Part shown: in pieces, positions 1 through 8,507 of the stretch
Numbering within the stretch: the first letter of the stretch is position 1
How the letters are laid out: every line of letters starts with the position of its first letter
DNA from: an uncultured Clostridia bacterium
GTDB lineage: Bacteria > Bacillota > Clostridia > Lachnospirales > Lachnospiraceae
Reading direction: 5' to 3'
DNA length: 15,074 nt
Assembly: GCA_946611595.1 (NCBI GenBank)
Contig: CAMODY010000026.1
Location: forward strand, 1-15,074
The notes under the pieces: generated by a model
What the model saw: only the letters and a program-made list of their open reading frames with translations
Database searches by the model: none
What the model was told of the DNA's origin: nothing
Made by a program: the position numbers and the translations under genes

Positions 1-29
1 GCAGTAAGACGAAACCGAAGGAGGACATT

Positions 30-1418
30 ATGTTACGTACAGAAATTGCCAGTTTATTTAAAAACGTACCGGAAGATGGAGCAACTGTCGTTGTTTCCGG
101 TTGGGTGAAGACCGCAAGAGAATCCAAGAACGTCGGCTTTATTGAGCTGAACGACGGGTCCTGTTTCAAGAATCTTCAGATCATCGTTGAAGCTTCCAAA
201 TTCGATAGTTTTAAGACGCTGGCAAATCTGCCGGTAAGCAGTTCTGTCACGGTAACAGGAAAAGTGGTCCTGACACCGCAGGCAAAGCAGCCGTTTGAGA
301 TCAATGCGGATGAAATCGAGATTGAAGGTATCTCTGCTCCGGATTATCCGCTGCAGAAGAAACGACACACACTCGAGTTTTTACGTACGATTCCGTCTCT
401 GCGTGCCCGCACGAACACCTATCAGGCTGTATTCCGCGTAAGAAGTGAAGCCGCTTTCGCGCTGCACAGCTTCTTCCATGAGAATGGTTTTGTTTATGTA
501 CATACTCCATTGATCACAGGAAGTGATGCAGAAGGCGCAGGTGAGATGTTCCGTGTCACAACCCTTGACCCGAAGGATCCGCCTTTGGATGAAAACGGAA
601 ATGTTGATTTCTCTCAGGACTTCTTTGGACAGGAAACTAACCTTACGGTTTCCGGTCAGCTTGAAGGCGAGAGCTTTGCGCTTGCATTTGGAAAGATCTA
701 TACGTTCGGACCGACCTTCCGTGCTGAAAACTCCAACACTCCGCGCCATGCTGCAGAGTTCTGGATGGTAGAGCCGGAGATTGCATTTACAGATCTTGCT
801 GGAGAGATGGCTGTCTCTGAAGCCATGATCAAATATGTCATCGAACATCTCCTTAAGACCTGTCCGGATGAGATGCAGTTCTTTAACAACTTCTATGATA
901 AGGGACTGATCGAGCGTCTTACGGCGTTAAAAGATGCTGAGTTTGCGCGTGTAAGCTATACCGAGGCAATCGAAATCTTAAAACCGCATAATGCTGAGTT
1001 CCAGTTCCCGGTAGAGTGGGGTAGTGATCTGCAGACAGAACATGAGCGTTTCTTAACAGAGCAGGTTTATAAGAAACCGGTCTTCGTTACAGATTATCCG
1101 AAGGAAATCAAATCCTTCTATATGAGAATCAATGACGATAACAAGACGGTTGCGGCAGCAGATATGCTTGTTCCGGGTGTCGGTGAACTTTGCGGCGGAA
1201 GCCAGAGAGAAGAACGTGAAGATGTTCTTCTTGCAAGGATCAAAGAACTTGGCCTTAGCGTTGAAGATTATCAGTGGTATTTGGATCTTCGTCGCTTTGG
1301 TACGGTTAAGCATGCAGGCTTCGGTCTTGGCTTTGAGCGTCTGATCATGTATGTAACCGGCATGAGCAACATTCGCGACGTAGAGCTGTATCCGCGTACC
1401 GCCGGAAAACTGCAGTAA
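30..1418 (+). CDS. asnS: Asparaginyl-tRNA synthetase
   Basis: Cytosolic class IIb aminoacyl-tRNA synthetase that activates asparagine with ATP and loads it on tRNA-Asn. The 462-residue length is normal for the family. The N-terminal OB-fold anticodon-binding domain (about residues 18-105) carries GWVKTARESKNVGFIELNDG. The catalytic domain follows: the AEGAGEMF region at about 167-174, motif 2 around FRAENSNTPRHAAEFWMVEP (230-249) and motif 3 GFGLGFER (430-437). The C-terminus RDVELYPRTAGKLQ matches the usual AsnRS ending of the form PRTPG. These features favour AsnRS over AspRS. The ATG follows an AAGGAGG ribosome binding site at 18-24, which fixes the start. Any promoter or T-box leader would lie before the window. 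No clear Rho-independent terminator follows the gene. Confidence 0.97.
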   Translation: MLRTEIASLFKNVPEDGATVVVSGWVKTARESKNVGFIELNDGSCFKNLQIIVEASKFDSFKTLANLPVSSSVTVTGKVVLTPQAKQPFEINADEIEIEGISAPDYPLQKKRHTLEFLRTIPSLRARTNTYQAVFRVRSEAAFALHSFFHENGFVYVHTPLITGSDAEGAGEMFRVTTLDPKDPPLDENGNVDFSQDFFGQETNLTVSGQLEGESFALAFGKIYTFGPTFRAENSNTPRHAAEFWMVEPEIAFTDLAGEMAVSEAMIKYVIEHLLKTCPDEMQFFNNFYDKGLIERLTALKDAEFARVSYTEAIEILKPHNAEFQFPVEWGSDLQTEHERFLTEQVYKKPVFVTDYPKEIKSFYMRINDDNKTVAAADMLVPGVGELCGGSQREEREDVLLARIKELGLSVEDYQWYLDLRRFGTVKHAGFGLGFERLIMYVTGMSNIRDVELYPRTAGKLQ

Positions 1419-1477
1419 ATATCAATTATTCATTTTATTCAAACTTATGCACTGAATATTCATTTCGGGACGACACG

Positions 1478-1506
1478 TTGTAAAATGTGTCCAAAAGGTG
1501 TATAAT
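1478..1506 (+). promoter_or_regulatory. Promoter of the opp operon
   Basis: A housekeeping sigma-type promoter: -35 TTGTAA at 1478-1483, a 17-base spacer and a perfect TATAAT -10 at 1501-1506. Transcription would start near 1513, leaving an AT-rich leader of about 100 bases before oppB. A 10-bp palindrome, TGAATATTCA, lies just upstream at 1453-1462 and could be a regulator site. That role is a guess. Motifs were found by eye. Confidence 0.7.
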
Positions 1507-1612
1507 TTGTAAACTGTTTAATTTACTTTAGTACGTTAATATAACGCGCAAGCAAAACAGTAAACAGGCAAGTTAATGTTAAAAAAATTTAAAAAAGGAT
1601 TGAGATTTTCTT

Positions 1613-2542
1613 ATGGATTCAAAAACTGTTGCTTACATTATAAAGAGAATCATCCTGGCAATTGTAACGATCTGGGTTGTCATGACAGTAACCTTTTTTG
1701 TCATGCATTTCGTTCCGGGTGGTCCCTTTACAAGTGAAAAAGCAGTCAGCCCTTCGGTGCAGGCTGCGATGGAGGCAAAGTATGGTCTGGACAAACCTTT
1801 GATCCAGCAGTACGGAACCTACATGAAAGACGTGGTTACAAAATTTGATTTCGGCCCATCCCTGAAACAGAAAGGTCGTATGGTTGTCGATATTATCGGT
1901 GACGGCTTAAAGACATCTGTAAAATTGGGATTGATCGCCGCTGTCTGGGGAACGATCGTCGGCATTGTGCTTGGCGCGATTGCCGCGCTGAAAAGGAACT
2001 CCGTAATCGACCGTATTATCATGGTCATATCCACGGCCTTTATCTCCATGCCTGGCTATATCGTCGGATCATTACTTCTTTTGATCTTTGCCGTAAACTT
2101 AAGGTGGCTGCCGGCAAACGGTACGACCGCGAAAGGTCTAATCCTTCCTATTATTACGTTGGGTCTTTCGCCAATGGCGAACTTTGTACGTCTGACAAGA
2201 TCTTCCATGTTGGATGTCTTAGGACAGGATTACATCCGTACGGCAAGAGCCAAAGGTGTTTCCAATACAAAGATCATCTTCGGACATGCGCTTAAGAATG
2301 CGCTGATCCCGGATATCACATATTTTGGACCGATGCTTGCGTATATCGTAACCGGTTCTCTGGTCGTCGAGCAGATTTTCTCTGTTCCTGGTATCGGCCG
2401 TGCTTTCGTTTCCAGTATTATCAACAGAGATTACACAATGGTTATGGGTACCACGATCGTACTTGCAGTATTGATCGTTGTTATGACCCTGATCAGTGAT
2501 ATCTTGTATAAAGTAGTCGATCCTAGAATCGACTTTAGCTAA
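1613..2542 (+). CDS. oppB: Oligopeptide ABC transporter permease OppB
   Basis: Inner permease subunit of a peptide importer of the Opp/Dpp family, forming the membrane channel with OppC. Length (309 residues) is typical. TM1 is at about 12-34, followed by the extracellular stretch with PGGPF that is standard in OppB/DppB. Further membrane segments lie at about 103-125, 135-160, 176-190, 240-255 and 280-298. The cytoplasmic EAA loop, which contacts the ATPases, is at about 207-233 (YIRTARAKGVSNTKIIFGHA). The C-terminus ends in the usual VDPRI. The ribosome binding site is modest (AAGGAT, ending about 12 bases before the ATG). It is the first gene of the oppBCDF cluster, 14 bases before oppC. 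Family assignment is firm; peptide length preference cannot be read from sequence. Confidence 0.95.
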   Translation: MDSKTVAYIIKRIILAIVTIWVVMTVTFFVMHFVPGGPFTSEKAVSPSVQAAMEAKYGLDKPLIQQYGTYMKDVVTKFDFGPSLKQKGRMVVDIIGDGLKTSVKLGLIAAVWGTIVGIVLGAIAALKRNSVIDRIIMVISTAFISMPGYIVGSLLLLIFAVNLRWLPANGTTAKGLILPIITLGLSPMANFVRLTRSSMLDVLGQDYIRTARAKGVSNTKIIFGHALKNALIPDITYFGPMLAYIVTGSLVVEQIFSVPGIGRAFVSSIINRDYTMVMGTTIVLAVLIVVMTLISDILYKVVDPRIDFS

Positions 2543-2556
2543 GGAGGTGAAGGCAC

Positions 2557-3627
2557 ATGAGTATGTTTAACAGTAAGAAACCTTTTAGCCTCCAGGTAAA
2601 CATGGATAATTTTCTTCCGGCTACGGCTGAAGAGAAGGCTTATATGGTACAGATGCGTCCTTCTACTACGTTCTTTAAGGACGGAATGAAGAGACTGCTG
2701 AAAAATAAGGTTGCAACGGTCAGCATGATCGTAATTATCATTATTGCATTAGCTGCAATTTTTATTCCGATCTTCTGGCCTTATGCATATGAAAACCAGC
2801 TGGGCAACCAGCCGGGAAAACCGGTTGATAACAGCTATGCGAACTTAAGACCGTTTGAATACGGATCTACAGAGCAGAGACTGATTGATGAGGGCGAGAA
2901 AATCTTCCCACATGTATTCGGAACGGATGCAGCAGGACGTGACTACTTTATCCGTATCGTATACGGAACACGTATCTCCCTTGCTGTTGGTTTCTTTGCA
3001 AGTATTATCGTTTTGATCATCGGATTTGTAATCGGTGCGATCTCGGGTTACTTTGGCGGCAAGGTCGATATGGTCATCATGCGAATAGTTGATGTCTTCT
3101 ATTCGCTACCTGATATGCTGATGATCATTCTGTTGGCTTCGGTTATCCGAAACCCGCTTCAGGCCGCGCTCGAAGGAACTTCGCTTGAGAAATTGGGAAG
3201 TAACATGATCTCCCTGTTCATCGTCTTCGGTGTTCTGTACTGGGTCAGCATGGCCCGCCAGATCCGTGGTCAGATCCTTGCTCTGAAAGAGCAGGAGTAT
3301 GTTCTGGCTTCAAGGACTGCAGGTGCAAAGGGCAAGTGGATCATCATGAAACACCTCTTCCCGAACTGCATTGGTATCATCGTAGTTTATACCGCGCTGC
3401 AGATCCCGAGTGCTATTTTCACAGAGAGTTATCTGTCATTCCTGGGACTGGGTGTTAACGCACCGATGCCGTCCTTAGGTTCTTTGACATCTGACGCATT
3501 AAACGGAATTAACAGCTATGGATACCGTCTGGTTATCCCGGCAATCGTTATTTCCCTGATCGTGCTTTCCTTAAACCTCTTCGGTGATGGTTTAAGAGAT
3601 GCATTCGACCCGAAACTGAATAGCTAG
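2557..3627 (+). CDS. oppC: Oligopeptide ABC transporter permease OppC
   Basis: Second permease subunit of the peptide importer, 356 residues. A cytoplasmic N-terminal tail of about 50 residues precedes TM1 (about 52-75). An extracellular loop with the family motif FGTDAAGRDYFIRIVYGTR (121-139) leads into TM2 (about 141-163). The EAA loop is at about 247-275, including YVLASRTAGAKGKWIIMKH. The protein ends in the conserved LFGDGLRDAFDPKL. The start follows a full AAGGAGGTGA ribosome binding site right after the oppB stop, the strongest in the cluster. It is co-transcribed with oppB and oppD, with 10 bases to oppD. Confidence 0.95.
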   Translation: MSMFNSKKPFSLQVNMDNFLPATAEEKAYMVQMRPSTTFFKDGMKRLLKNKVATVSMIVIIIIALAAIFIPIFWPYAYENQLGNQPGKPVDNSYANLRPFEYGSTEQRLIDEGEKIFPHVFGTDAAGRDYFIRIVYGTRISLAVGFFASIIVLIIGFVIGAISGYFGGKVDMVIMRIVDVFYSLPDMLMIILLASVIRNPLQAALEGTSLEKLGSNMISLFIVFGVLYWVSMARQIRGQILALKEQEYVLASRTAGAKGKWIIMKHLFPNCIGIIVVYTALQIPSAIFTESYLSFLGLGVNAPMPSLGSLTSDALNGINSYGYRLVIPAIVISLIVLSLNLFGDGLRDAFDPKLNS

Positions 3628-3637
3628 GAGGTATAAG

Positions 3638-4675
3638 ATGAGTCATTTATTAGAAGTGAAAAACTTAAGAACCTCCTTCTTTACAGATGCCGGGGAGGTT
3701 AAGGCAGTTAATGATGTTTCCTTTACATTAGATCGAGGAAAAGTATTAGGTATCGTAGGTGAGTCGGGATCCGGAAAGTCTGTTACGGCATATTCCATTA
3801 TGCAGATCCTTGCTCCGACAGGAAAGATCGTCGGCGGTTCTGTCCTTTTGGATGGGAAGGAACTTGTTGGTGCTTCTGAGAAGGAAATGAAAGAGATCCG
3901 TGGTAATAAGATCTCCATTATCTTCCAGGACCCGATGACTTCAATGAACCCGACTTACACTGTCGGACATCAGCTCGAAGAGGCGATCCTGCTCCATACA
4001 AACAGAAATAAAGAACAGGCAAAGGAAAGAGCTATCGAGATGCTTCGCTTGTGTAATGTAAATGAACCGGAAAAACGTGTTAAGCAGTATCCGCACGAGC
4101 TCTCCGGTGGTATGCGTCAGCGTGCGATGATCGCTATGGCACTTGCGTGCGAGCCGGATATCCTGATCGCCGATGAGCCGACGACCGCGCTCGACGTTAC
4201 AATCCAGGCTCAGATCCTGGACCTGATGAAATCCCTGCAGGAAGAACTCGGCATGGCGATCATCATGATCACGCACGACCTTGGTGTTGTTGCGCAGCTT
4301 TGCGACGAAGTTATCGTTATGTATGCCGGCGGAATCTGTGAGCAGGGTACAGCAGACGAGATTTTCTATAACCCGAAACATGAATATACAAAAGGCCTGA
4401 TGCATTCGATCCCGACGGCAGATACTTCCGGACAGAAGTTAAAACCGATCGAAGGTACGCCTATCGACCTTTTGAATATGCCGAAAGGCTGCCCGTTCGG
4501 ACCTAGATGCGAGAATGCGCTGAAAGTTTGTATGAAAGATGCGCCAGTCCGTATCGGTGTAAATGATGATCATGCATCCTCCTGCTGGATGTGGATCAAG
4601 GAAGCACTGGAAGAAGGTATCATTACTTTAGAAGATCTTCCGGAAGAGAAGAGGGAGGTGCTGATTAATGGCTGA
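3638..4675 (+). CDS. oppD: Oligopeptide ABC transporter ATPase OppD
   Basis: One of two ATPases that power peptide uptake. Walker A GESGSGKS is at 41-48, Q-loop FQDP at 96-99, signature LSGGM at 155-159, Walker B ILIADE at 175-180 and the switch His at 213, so the nucleotide site parts are all present. The C-terminal oligopeptide/dipeptide transporter domain (about 230-320) holds four cysteines, C285, C291, C298 and C316, in the GCPFGPRC...C...C pattern. Some Opp/Dpp ATPases bind an iron-sulfur cluster there. The length of 345 residues is normal. A GAGGT ribosome binding site precedes the ATG. The last 8 bases overlap oppF, which suggests translational coupling and balanced D:F production. 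Confidence 0.95.
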   Translation: MSHLLEVKNLRTSFFTDAGEVKAVNDVSFTLDRGKVLGIVGESGSGKSVTAYSIMQILAPTGKIVGGSVLLDGKELVGASEKEMKEIRGNKISIIFQDPMTSMNPTYTVGHQLEEAILLHTNRNKEQAKERAIEMLRLCNVNEPEKRVKQYPHELSGGMRQRAMIAMALACEPDILIADEPTTALDVTIQAQILDLMKSLQEELGMAIIMITHDLGVVAQLCDEVIVMYAGGICEQGTADEIFYNPKHEYTKGLMHSIPTADTSGQKLKPIEGTPIDLLNMPKGCPFGPRCENALKVCMKDAPVRIGVNDDHASSCWMWIKEALEEGIITLEDLPEEKREVLING

Positions 4676-5651
4676 TGAGAAAAAAACACTGGTTAAGGTC
4701 GAGCACCTGAAAGAATACTTTAATATCAACGTTGGTATGTTTAAATCCAGACCTCTGAAGGCTGTTGATGATGTTTCATTCGAGATTAAAAAAGGTGAAA
4801 CACTTGGCCTCGTTGGTGAATCCGGATGTGGTAAAACGACTGTAGGAAGAACGATCCTCCAGCTGTATAAGCCAACTGACGGAAAAGTTATTTATGACGG
4901 AGAGGAAATCAAAAGCAAAGCTTCTCTGAAAGAATTCCGTAAAAAAGCTACGATGGTGTTCCAGGATCCGTATTCCTCTCTGAACCCTCGTATGACAGTC
5001 GCTGATATTATTGCAGAGCCTCTCGATATCCATAAGCTCTACAAGAATAAAGAAGAGAGAAAAGAACGTGTCCTTGAACTGATGGGATATGTCGGACTGA
5101 ACTCCGAGCACGCCGCTCGTTACGCACATGAGTTTTCTGGTGGTCAGAGACAGCGTATCGGTATTGCAAGAAGCTTAGCTGTTAATCCTGAGTTTATCGT
5201 CTGTGATGAGCCGGTATCTGCTCTTGACGTTTCCATTCAGGCACAGGTCATCAACATGTTTGATGAGCTGCAGGATAAACTGGGGCTGACCTATCTTTTT
5301 ATTGCACATGACCTTTTAGTTGTACGTCATATTTCTGATCGTATCGCGGTTATGTACCTTGGAAGAATGGTCGAGATGGGTGATGCAGACGAGATCTACA
5401 ACCATCCGCTTCATCCATACAGCCAGTCACTGCTTTCTGCTGTTCCGGTACCTGATCCTAAGGTTGCTCGTGCAAACAAGAGAATCGTCCTTGAAGGCGA
5501 TATTCCGAGTCCTCTGAATGCTCCGAGCGGATGCCCGTTCCGTACGCGTTGCCGTTATGCAACAGAGGCTTGTGCGGAGAGCATGCCGGAATTTAAGGAT
5601 GTTGGCGGCGGCCACTTTGTTGCCTGCCATAGGGTCAACGAAATCAACTGA
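4668..5651 (+). CDS. oppF: Oligopeptide ABC transporter ATPase OppF
   Basis: Partner ATPase of OppD, 327 residues. Walker A GESGCGKT is at 50-57, Q-loop VFQDPYSSLNPRM starts at 97, signature FSGGQ at 156-160, Walker B FIVCDE at 176-181 and the switch His at 214. YSSLNPRMTV and ALDVSIQAQVINM are characteristic of OppF/DppF. The C-terminal domain again has four cysteines, C289, C295, C302 and C320. The start overlaps the end of oppD by 8 bases. The ribosome binding site GGGAGGTG lies inside oppD at 4653-4660. It closes the tightly packed part of the cluster. Confidence 0.95.
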   Translation: MADEKKTLVKVEHLKEYFNINVGMFKSRPLKAVDDVSFEIKKGETLGLVGESGCGKTTVGRTILQLYKPTDGKVIYDGEEIKSKASLKEFRKKATMVFQDPYSSLNPRMTVADIIAEPLDIHKLYKNKEERKERVLELMGYVGLNSEHAARYAHEFSGGQRQRIGIARSLAVNPEFIVCDEPVSALDVSIQAQVINMFDELQDKLGLTYLFIAHDLLVVRHISDRIAVMYLGRMVEMGDADEIYNHPLHPYSQSLLSAVPVPDPKVARANKRIVLEGDIPSPLNAPSGCPFRTRCRYATEACAESMPEFKDVGGGHFVACHRVNEIN

Positions 5652-5672
5652 TTTTTTGGACATAATTCCATG

Positions 5673-5731
5673 TTGTTTTTCCCTATTGTTGAGGTACAAT
5701 AAATAAGCTTTCTATTTGTTCATAGAACAAA
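5673..5731 (+). promoter_or_regulatory. oppF-oppA gap: weak promoter and stem-loop
   Basis: The 119-base gap holds a possible promoter: -35-like TTGTTT at 5673-5678, 16 bases, then TACAAT at 5695-5700. Downstream is a 7-bp inverted repeat, TTTGTTC (5715-5721) and GAACAAA (5725-5731), with a 3-base loop. No T-run follows, so this is not a standard terminator. It could be a regulator site, or a 5' hairpin that stabilises an oppA-only message. Both elements are by-eye calls. Confidence 0.4.
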
Positions 5732-5770
5732 AGAAAATAAATTGTAACTATTAAAGAAAAGGAGACGAAA

Positions 5771-7582
5771 ATGAAAAAGACACTTGCAATCATTTTAGCC
5801 GCAATCATGGTCTTAGGACTCGTAGCTTGCGGTTCCTCAGGAAACACTCCTGCAGGAAGTGGTTCAGCATCCGGTGGAGCTTCTAAAGACAGCCTTGCAG
5901 TCTGCATCGCTTCTGAGCCACAGACAATCGATCCGGCCCTCAACTCTTCTGTTGATGGTGCAACAATGATCGTTCATCTGTTCTCCGGTCTTGCAAAATG
6001 GAGCAAGAACGGCGATGCATATGAGATCGTTCCGGATATGGCTGAAGAACTGGTTGAGCCTGTCGACAATGGTGACGGAACATTTACTTATACGTATACG
6101 CTTCGTGACGCTAAATGGTCTGATGGCGAGCCGGTAAAAGCAGCTGATTTCGAGTTCGCATGGAAACGTGCAACTTCTGCAGCTCTTGCAGCAGATTACT
6201 ACTATATGTTCGAGTATGTAGCAGGATATCCGGGTGATGATCTTGCTCCGTCTGTTGCTGAGAACACAATGCAGGTTAAAGCACTTGATGACAAGACTCT
6301 TGAAGTTACTACAACTGGTAACTATCCGTTCTGGAATGAGCTTCTTGCATTCCCGACATACTTCCCGGTAAGAGAAGATGTTGTTGATGATGACGGTGCT
6401 TGGGCAACTGATCCTTCCACTTATGTAACAAACGGTATGTACACCCTTGACAGCTGGGAGCACAACTCCGTTATCACTTTGAAGAAGAATGAGAACCATC
6501 CGGATGCAGCAGAAGTTACAATGCCGGAGATCAAATTCTACCTGAGCGATGATGCAAACAACATGCTCTCCAACTTCAAGAATGGTGACTGGCTGCTGAT
6601 TGACGATGTTCCGACAAACGAGATCGCAACTCTGAAAGAGCAGTATCCGACAGAGTTCCACATCGACGGACAGATCGGTACTTACTATGTAAGCTGGAAC
6701 GTAAACCAGGATATCTCCCCGGTTGGCGGTGCAGCTTTAACAGAGCAGCAGAAAGCTGAAGTTCGTCAGGCTATCGGACTTCTCTTCGACCGTAACTATA
6801 TCGTAAACGACGTAGCTCAGGGCGGACAGGTTCCTGCATCCTCCTTCGTAGCTATGGGTATCACAGAGCCGGATGGCGGCGAGTTCTATGAGGCAGCTGG
6901 CCATAATGATGGATATCCGGGATACTACAAAGTTGATGAAGCAAGCATCCAGGAGAACTATGACAAAGCTCTTGAGATCCTTGGAAAATACTATGATGTT
7001 CAGGACGGCAAAGTTACTAACTTCCCGACACTGACATATCTCTATAACACATCTGAAGGCCATAAGGCTATTGCTGAGTATCTGCAGTCTGCACTGGCTG
7101 GTGTTGGTATCACAATGAACCTTGAGAATCAGGAGTGGGCTACATTCCTTGAGACTCGTAAGAATGGTGACTATTCTATCGCACGTAACGGATGGCTTGC
7201 TGACTACAACGATGCTATTTCCTTCATCGATATGTGGACAACAAACTCCGGTAACAACGATGTTCAGTTCGGTCGTGCAGCTCATGGCGAGCAGGCTATC
7301 TACAATATGGATCTTTCCGGTATTGAAGGATATGCAGACAAGAGCGTAACGAACGGAACATGGGCTCAGACATTTGATCAGCTTGTAAGCTGGATCAAAG
7401 CTGAGACAAACCTTGAGGTTCGTAATCAGTTAATGCACGTAGCAGAAGACCTGATCATGGAAACAGGCGCTATCTGCCCGCTGTACTTCTACACTGACCT
7501 GTACATGCTGAGCGATTCCGTTGATGGATTCTTCTCCATTCCTCTGGGATACAAATACTTCATGTACACAACAATCAAATAA
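5771..7582 (+). CDS. oppA: Oligopeptide-binding lipoprotein OppA
   Basis: Extracellular solute-binding protein (SBP family 5) that captures peptides and hands them to OppBCDF. It has 603 residues, at the long end for OppA. The signal peptide MKKTLAIILAAIMVLGLVAC ends in a lipobox (LVAC), so Cys20 would be lipidated and anchor the protein to the outer face of the membrane. A Gly/Ser-rich linker (21-37) follows. Then come the family-5 hallmarks SEPQTIDPALNSS (near 48-60), LRDAKWSDGEPVKAADFEFA, and near the C-terminus ARNGWLADYNDAISFIDMW. The ribosome binding site AAAGGAG is at 5757-5763. The gene looks codon-biased, as expected for an abundant binding protein. It ends at a strong terminator and is probably expressed above the permease genes. 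Confidence 0.95.
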   Translation: MKKTLAIILAAIMVLGLVACGSSGNTPAGSGSASGGASKDSLAVCIASEPQTIDPALNSSVDGATMIVHLFSGLAKWSKNGDAYEIVPDMAEELVEPVDNGDGTFTYTYTLRDAKWSDGEPVKAADFEFAWKRATSAALAADYYYMFEYVAGYPGDDLAPSVAENTMQVKALDDKTLEVTTTGNYPFWNELLAFPTYFPVREDVVDDDGAWATDPSTYVTNGMYTLDSWEHNSVITLKKNENHPDAAEVTMPEIKFYLSDDANNMLSNFKNGDWLLIDDVPTNEIATLKEQYPTEFHIDGQIGTYYVSWNVNQDISPVGGAALTEQQKAEVRQAIGLLFDRNYIVNDVAQGGQVPASSFVAMGITEPDGGEFYEAAGHNDGYPGYYKVDEASIQENYDKALEILGKYYDVQDGKVTNFPTLTYLYNTSEGHKAIAEYLQSALAGVGITMNLENQEWATFLETRKNGDYSIARNGWLADYNDAISFIDMWTTNSGNNDVQFGRAAHGEQAIYNMDLSGIEGYADKSVTNGTWAQTFDQLVSWIKAETNLEVRNQLMHVAEDLIMETGAICPLYFYTDLYMLSDSVDGFFSIPLGYKYFMYTTIK

Positions 7583-7618
7583 TCTAGACTGAAGCAATTC
7601 AATTTCATAGATTATCCG

Positions 7619-7653
7619 AAGGATCCGGAATGAATGTTCCGGATCCTTTTTTT
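7619..7653 (+). terminator. Rho-independent terminator after oppA
   Basis: A perfect 12-bp stem (7619-7630 with 7637-7648) around a 6-base loop, TGAATG, followed by a run of seven T at 7647-7653. A smaller stem just upstream, TGAA-GCAA-TTCA at 7590-7601 inside AATCTA/TAGATT (7581-7586, 7608-7613), could cap the message. This separates the opp operon from tcdA. Confidence 0.93.
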
Positions 7654-7712
7654 GTCGAGATGCGTTGAGTAAAGGATAGAGTACTGCTTTGCTGTTTCTT
7701 TTATCTTCCTTG

Positions 7713-7721
7713 TGTTACAAT
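7713..7721 (+). promoter_or_regulatory. Promoter of tcdA (extended -10)
   Basis: TGTTACAAT at 7713-7721 is an extended -10 (TG, one base, TACAAT). No good -35 sits at the right spacing, which the TG extension can offset. The start of transcription would be near 7728, 36 bases before the tcdA ATG. Confidence 0.5.
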
Positions 7722-7763
7722 ACGAGACAGCAAACATTTATGTTTTTATAGATTGGAAATACT

Positions 7764-8492
7764 ATGAAAGAACAGTTTCAAAGAACGGAAATGTTGATAG
7801 GAAAAGCCGCCCTTGAAAAGCTTTTCAAGGCACATGTTGCGGTCTTTGGAGTCGGCGGTGTAGGCGGTTATGTCGTAGAAGCCTTAGCACGGGCAGGAGT
7901 TGGGGCATTAACATTAGTCGACCATGATGTTGTAAGTGAGAGCAATCTGAACAGACAGATTATAGCGACCCATGATACAATTGGAAAATGCAAAGTCGAG
8001 GTCGCAAAAGAGCGGATCCTTTCCATTAATCCCGACTGCGAGGTAACAGCGATGCCGGTTTTTGTTTTGCCTCGTGAGGCCAAGGCCAATGAAGAGAAGG
8101 AAGAGGCCGGACAGGAAATTGTAGCACTGGACTCTTTTGATTTTACTCAGTATGACTATATTGTCGATGCAATCGACACTGTCGCTGGAAAGCTGGCAAT
8201 CATTGTAAAAGCGAAGCAGGAAGATGTTCCGGTGATCTCCTCCATGGGAACCGGAAACAAAATGGATCCAAGCGCTTTTCGCGTTGCAGATATTTTTGAG
8301 ACTTCGGTTTGCCCGCTTGCAAAGGTCATGCGCAAGGAATGTAAAAAACGTGGGATCGAAAGTTTGAAAGTAGTTTATTCGACAGAAGAGCCGATCAAGG
8401 TAAATCAACGCACTCCGGGATCAACCAGCTTCACGCCGGCTGCGGCAGGGCTTGTGATTGCGTCTGAAGTTGTAAAAGACCTGATCGCTTGA
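7764..8492 (+). CDS. tcdA: tRNA threonylcarbamoyladenosine dehydratase TcdA
   Basis: E1-like (ThiF/MoeB superfamily) enzyme that uses ATP to cyclise the t6A37 modification of ANN-decoding tRNAs to ct6A. The Rossmann nucleotide-binding loop GVGGVGGYVVEALARAG is at 29-45, Asp53 follows the second strand, and SNLNRQI (60-66) carries the Asn and Arg that contact ATP. DAIDTVAGK is at 135-143. The TcdA-type segments SSMGTGNKMDPS (159-170), KVVYSTEEP and GSTSFTPAAAGLVIASEVVK follow. It is 242 residues, close to the family norm. Residues about 103-124 form a Glu-rich stretch longer than the simple loop I recall in the E. coli enzyme. The start keeps the usual N-terminal QRTEMLIG; its ribosome binding site (TTGGAAA) is weak. 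The CLC gene follows after 15 bases. Confidence 0.92.
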   Translation: MKEQFQRTEMLIGKAALEKLFKAHVAVFGVGGVGGYVVEALARAGVGALTLVDHDVVSESNLNRQIIATHDTIGKCKVEVAKERILSINPDCEVTAMPVFVLPREAKANEEKEEAGQEIVALDSFDFTQYDYIVDAIDTVAGKLAIIVKAKQEDVPVISSMGTGNKMDPSAFRVADIFETSVCPLAKVMRKECKKRGIESLKVVYSTEEPIKVNQRTPGSTSFTPAAAGLVIASEVVKDLIA

Positions 8493-8498
8493 TATAAT
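8470..8498 (+). promoter_or_regulatory. Promoter for the CLC gene inside the end of tcdA
   Basis: -35 TTGTAA at 8470-8475, a 17-base spacer and a perfect TATAAT at 8493-8498. This is the same hexamer pair and spacing as the opp promoter. The -35 lies in the tcdA coding end and the -10 begins right after its stop (8490-8492). Transcription should start at about 8505, only about 3 bases before the annotated CLC ATG at 8508. Confidence 0.6.
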
Positions 8499-8507
8499 GG
8501 CAAAGCT

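Noticed and set aside
1419..1612. Terminator or T-box leader between asnS and oppB
   Set aside because: No GC-rich hairpin with a T-run and no T-box consensus is visible; only a promoter and an AT palindrome are seen.
5864..6661. Long minus-strand reading frame of 265 codons opposite oppA
   Set aside because: It lies antisense to a clear family-5 binding protein, has Cys- and Ile-rich shadow-like composition and no plausible ribosome binding site or family motif.
7654..7763. Fluoride riboswitch before tcdA
   Set aside because: The conserved GGNGATGG start and the later pseudoknot segments could not be found; the stretch holds only an extended -10 promoter.
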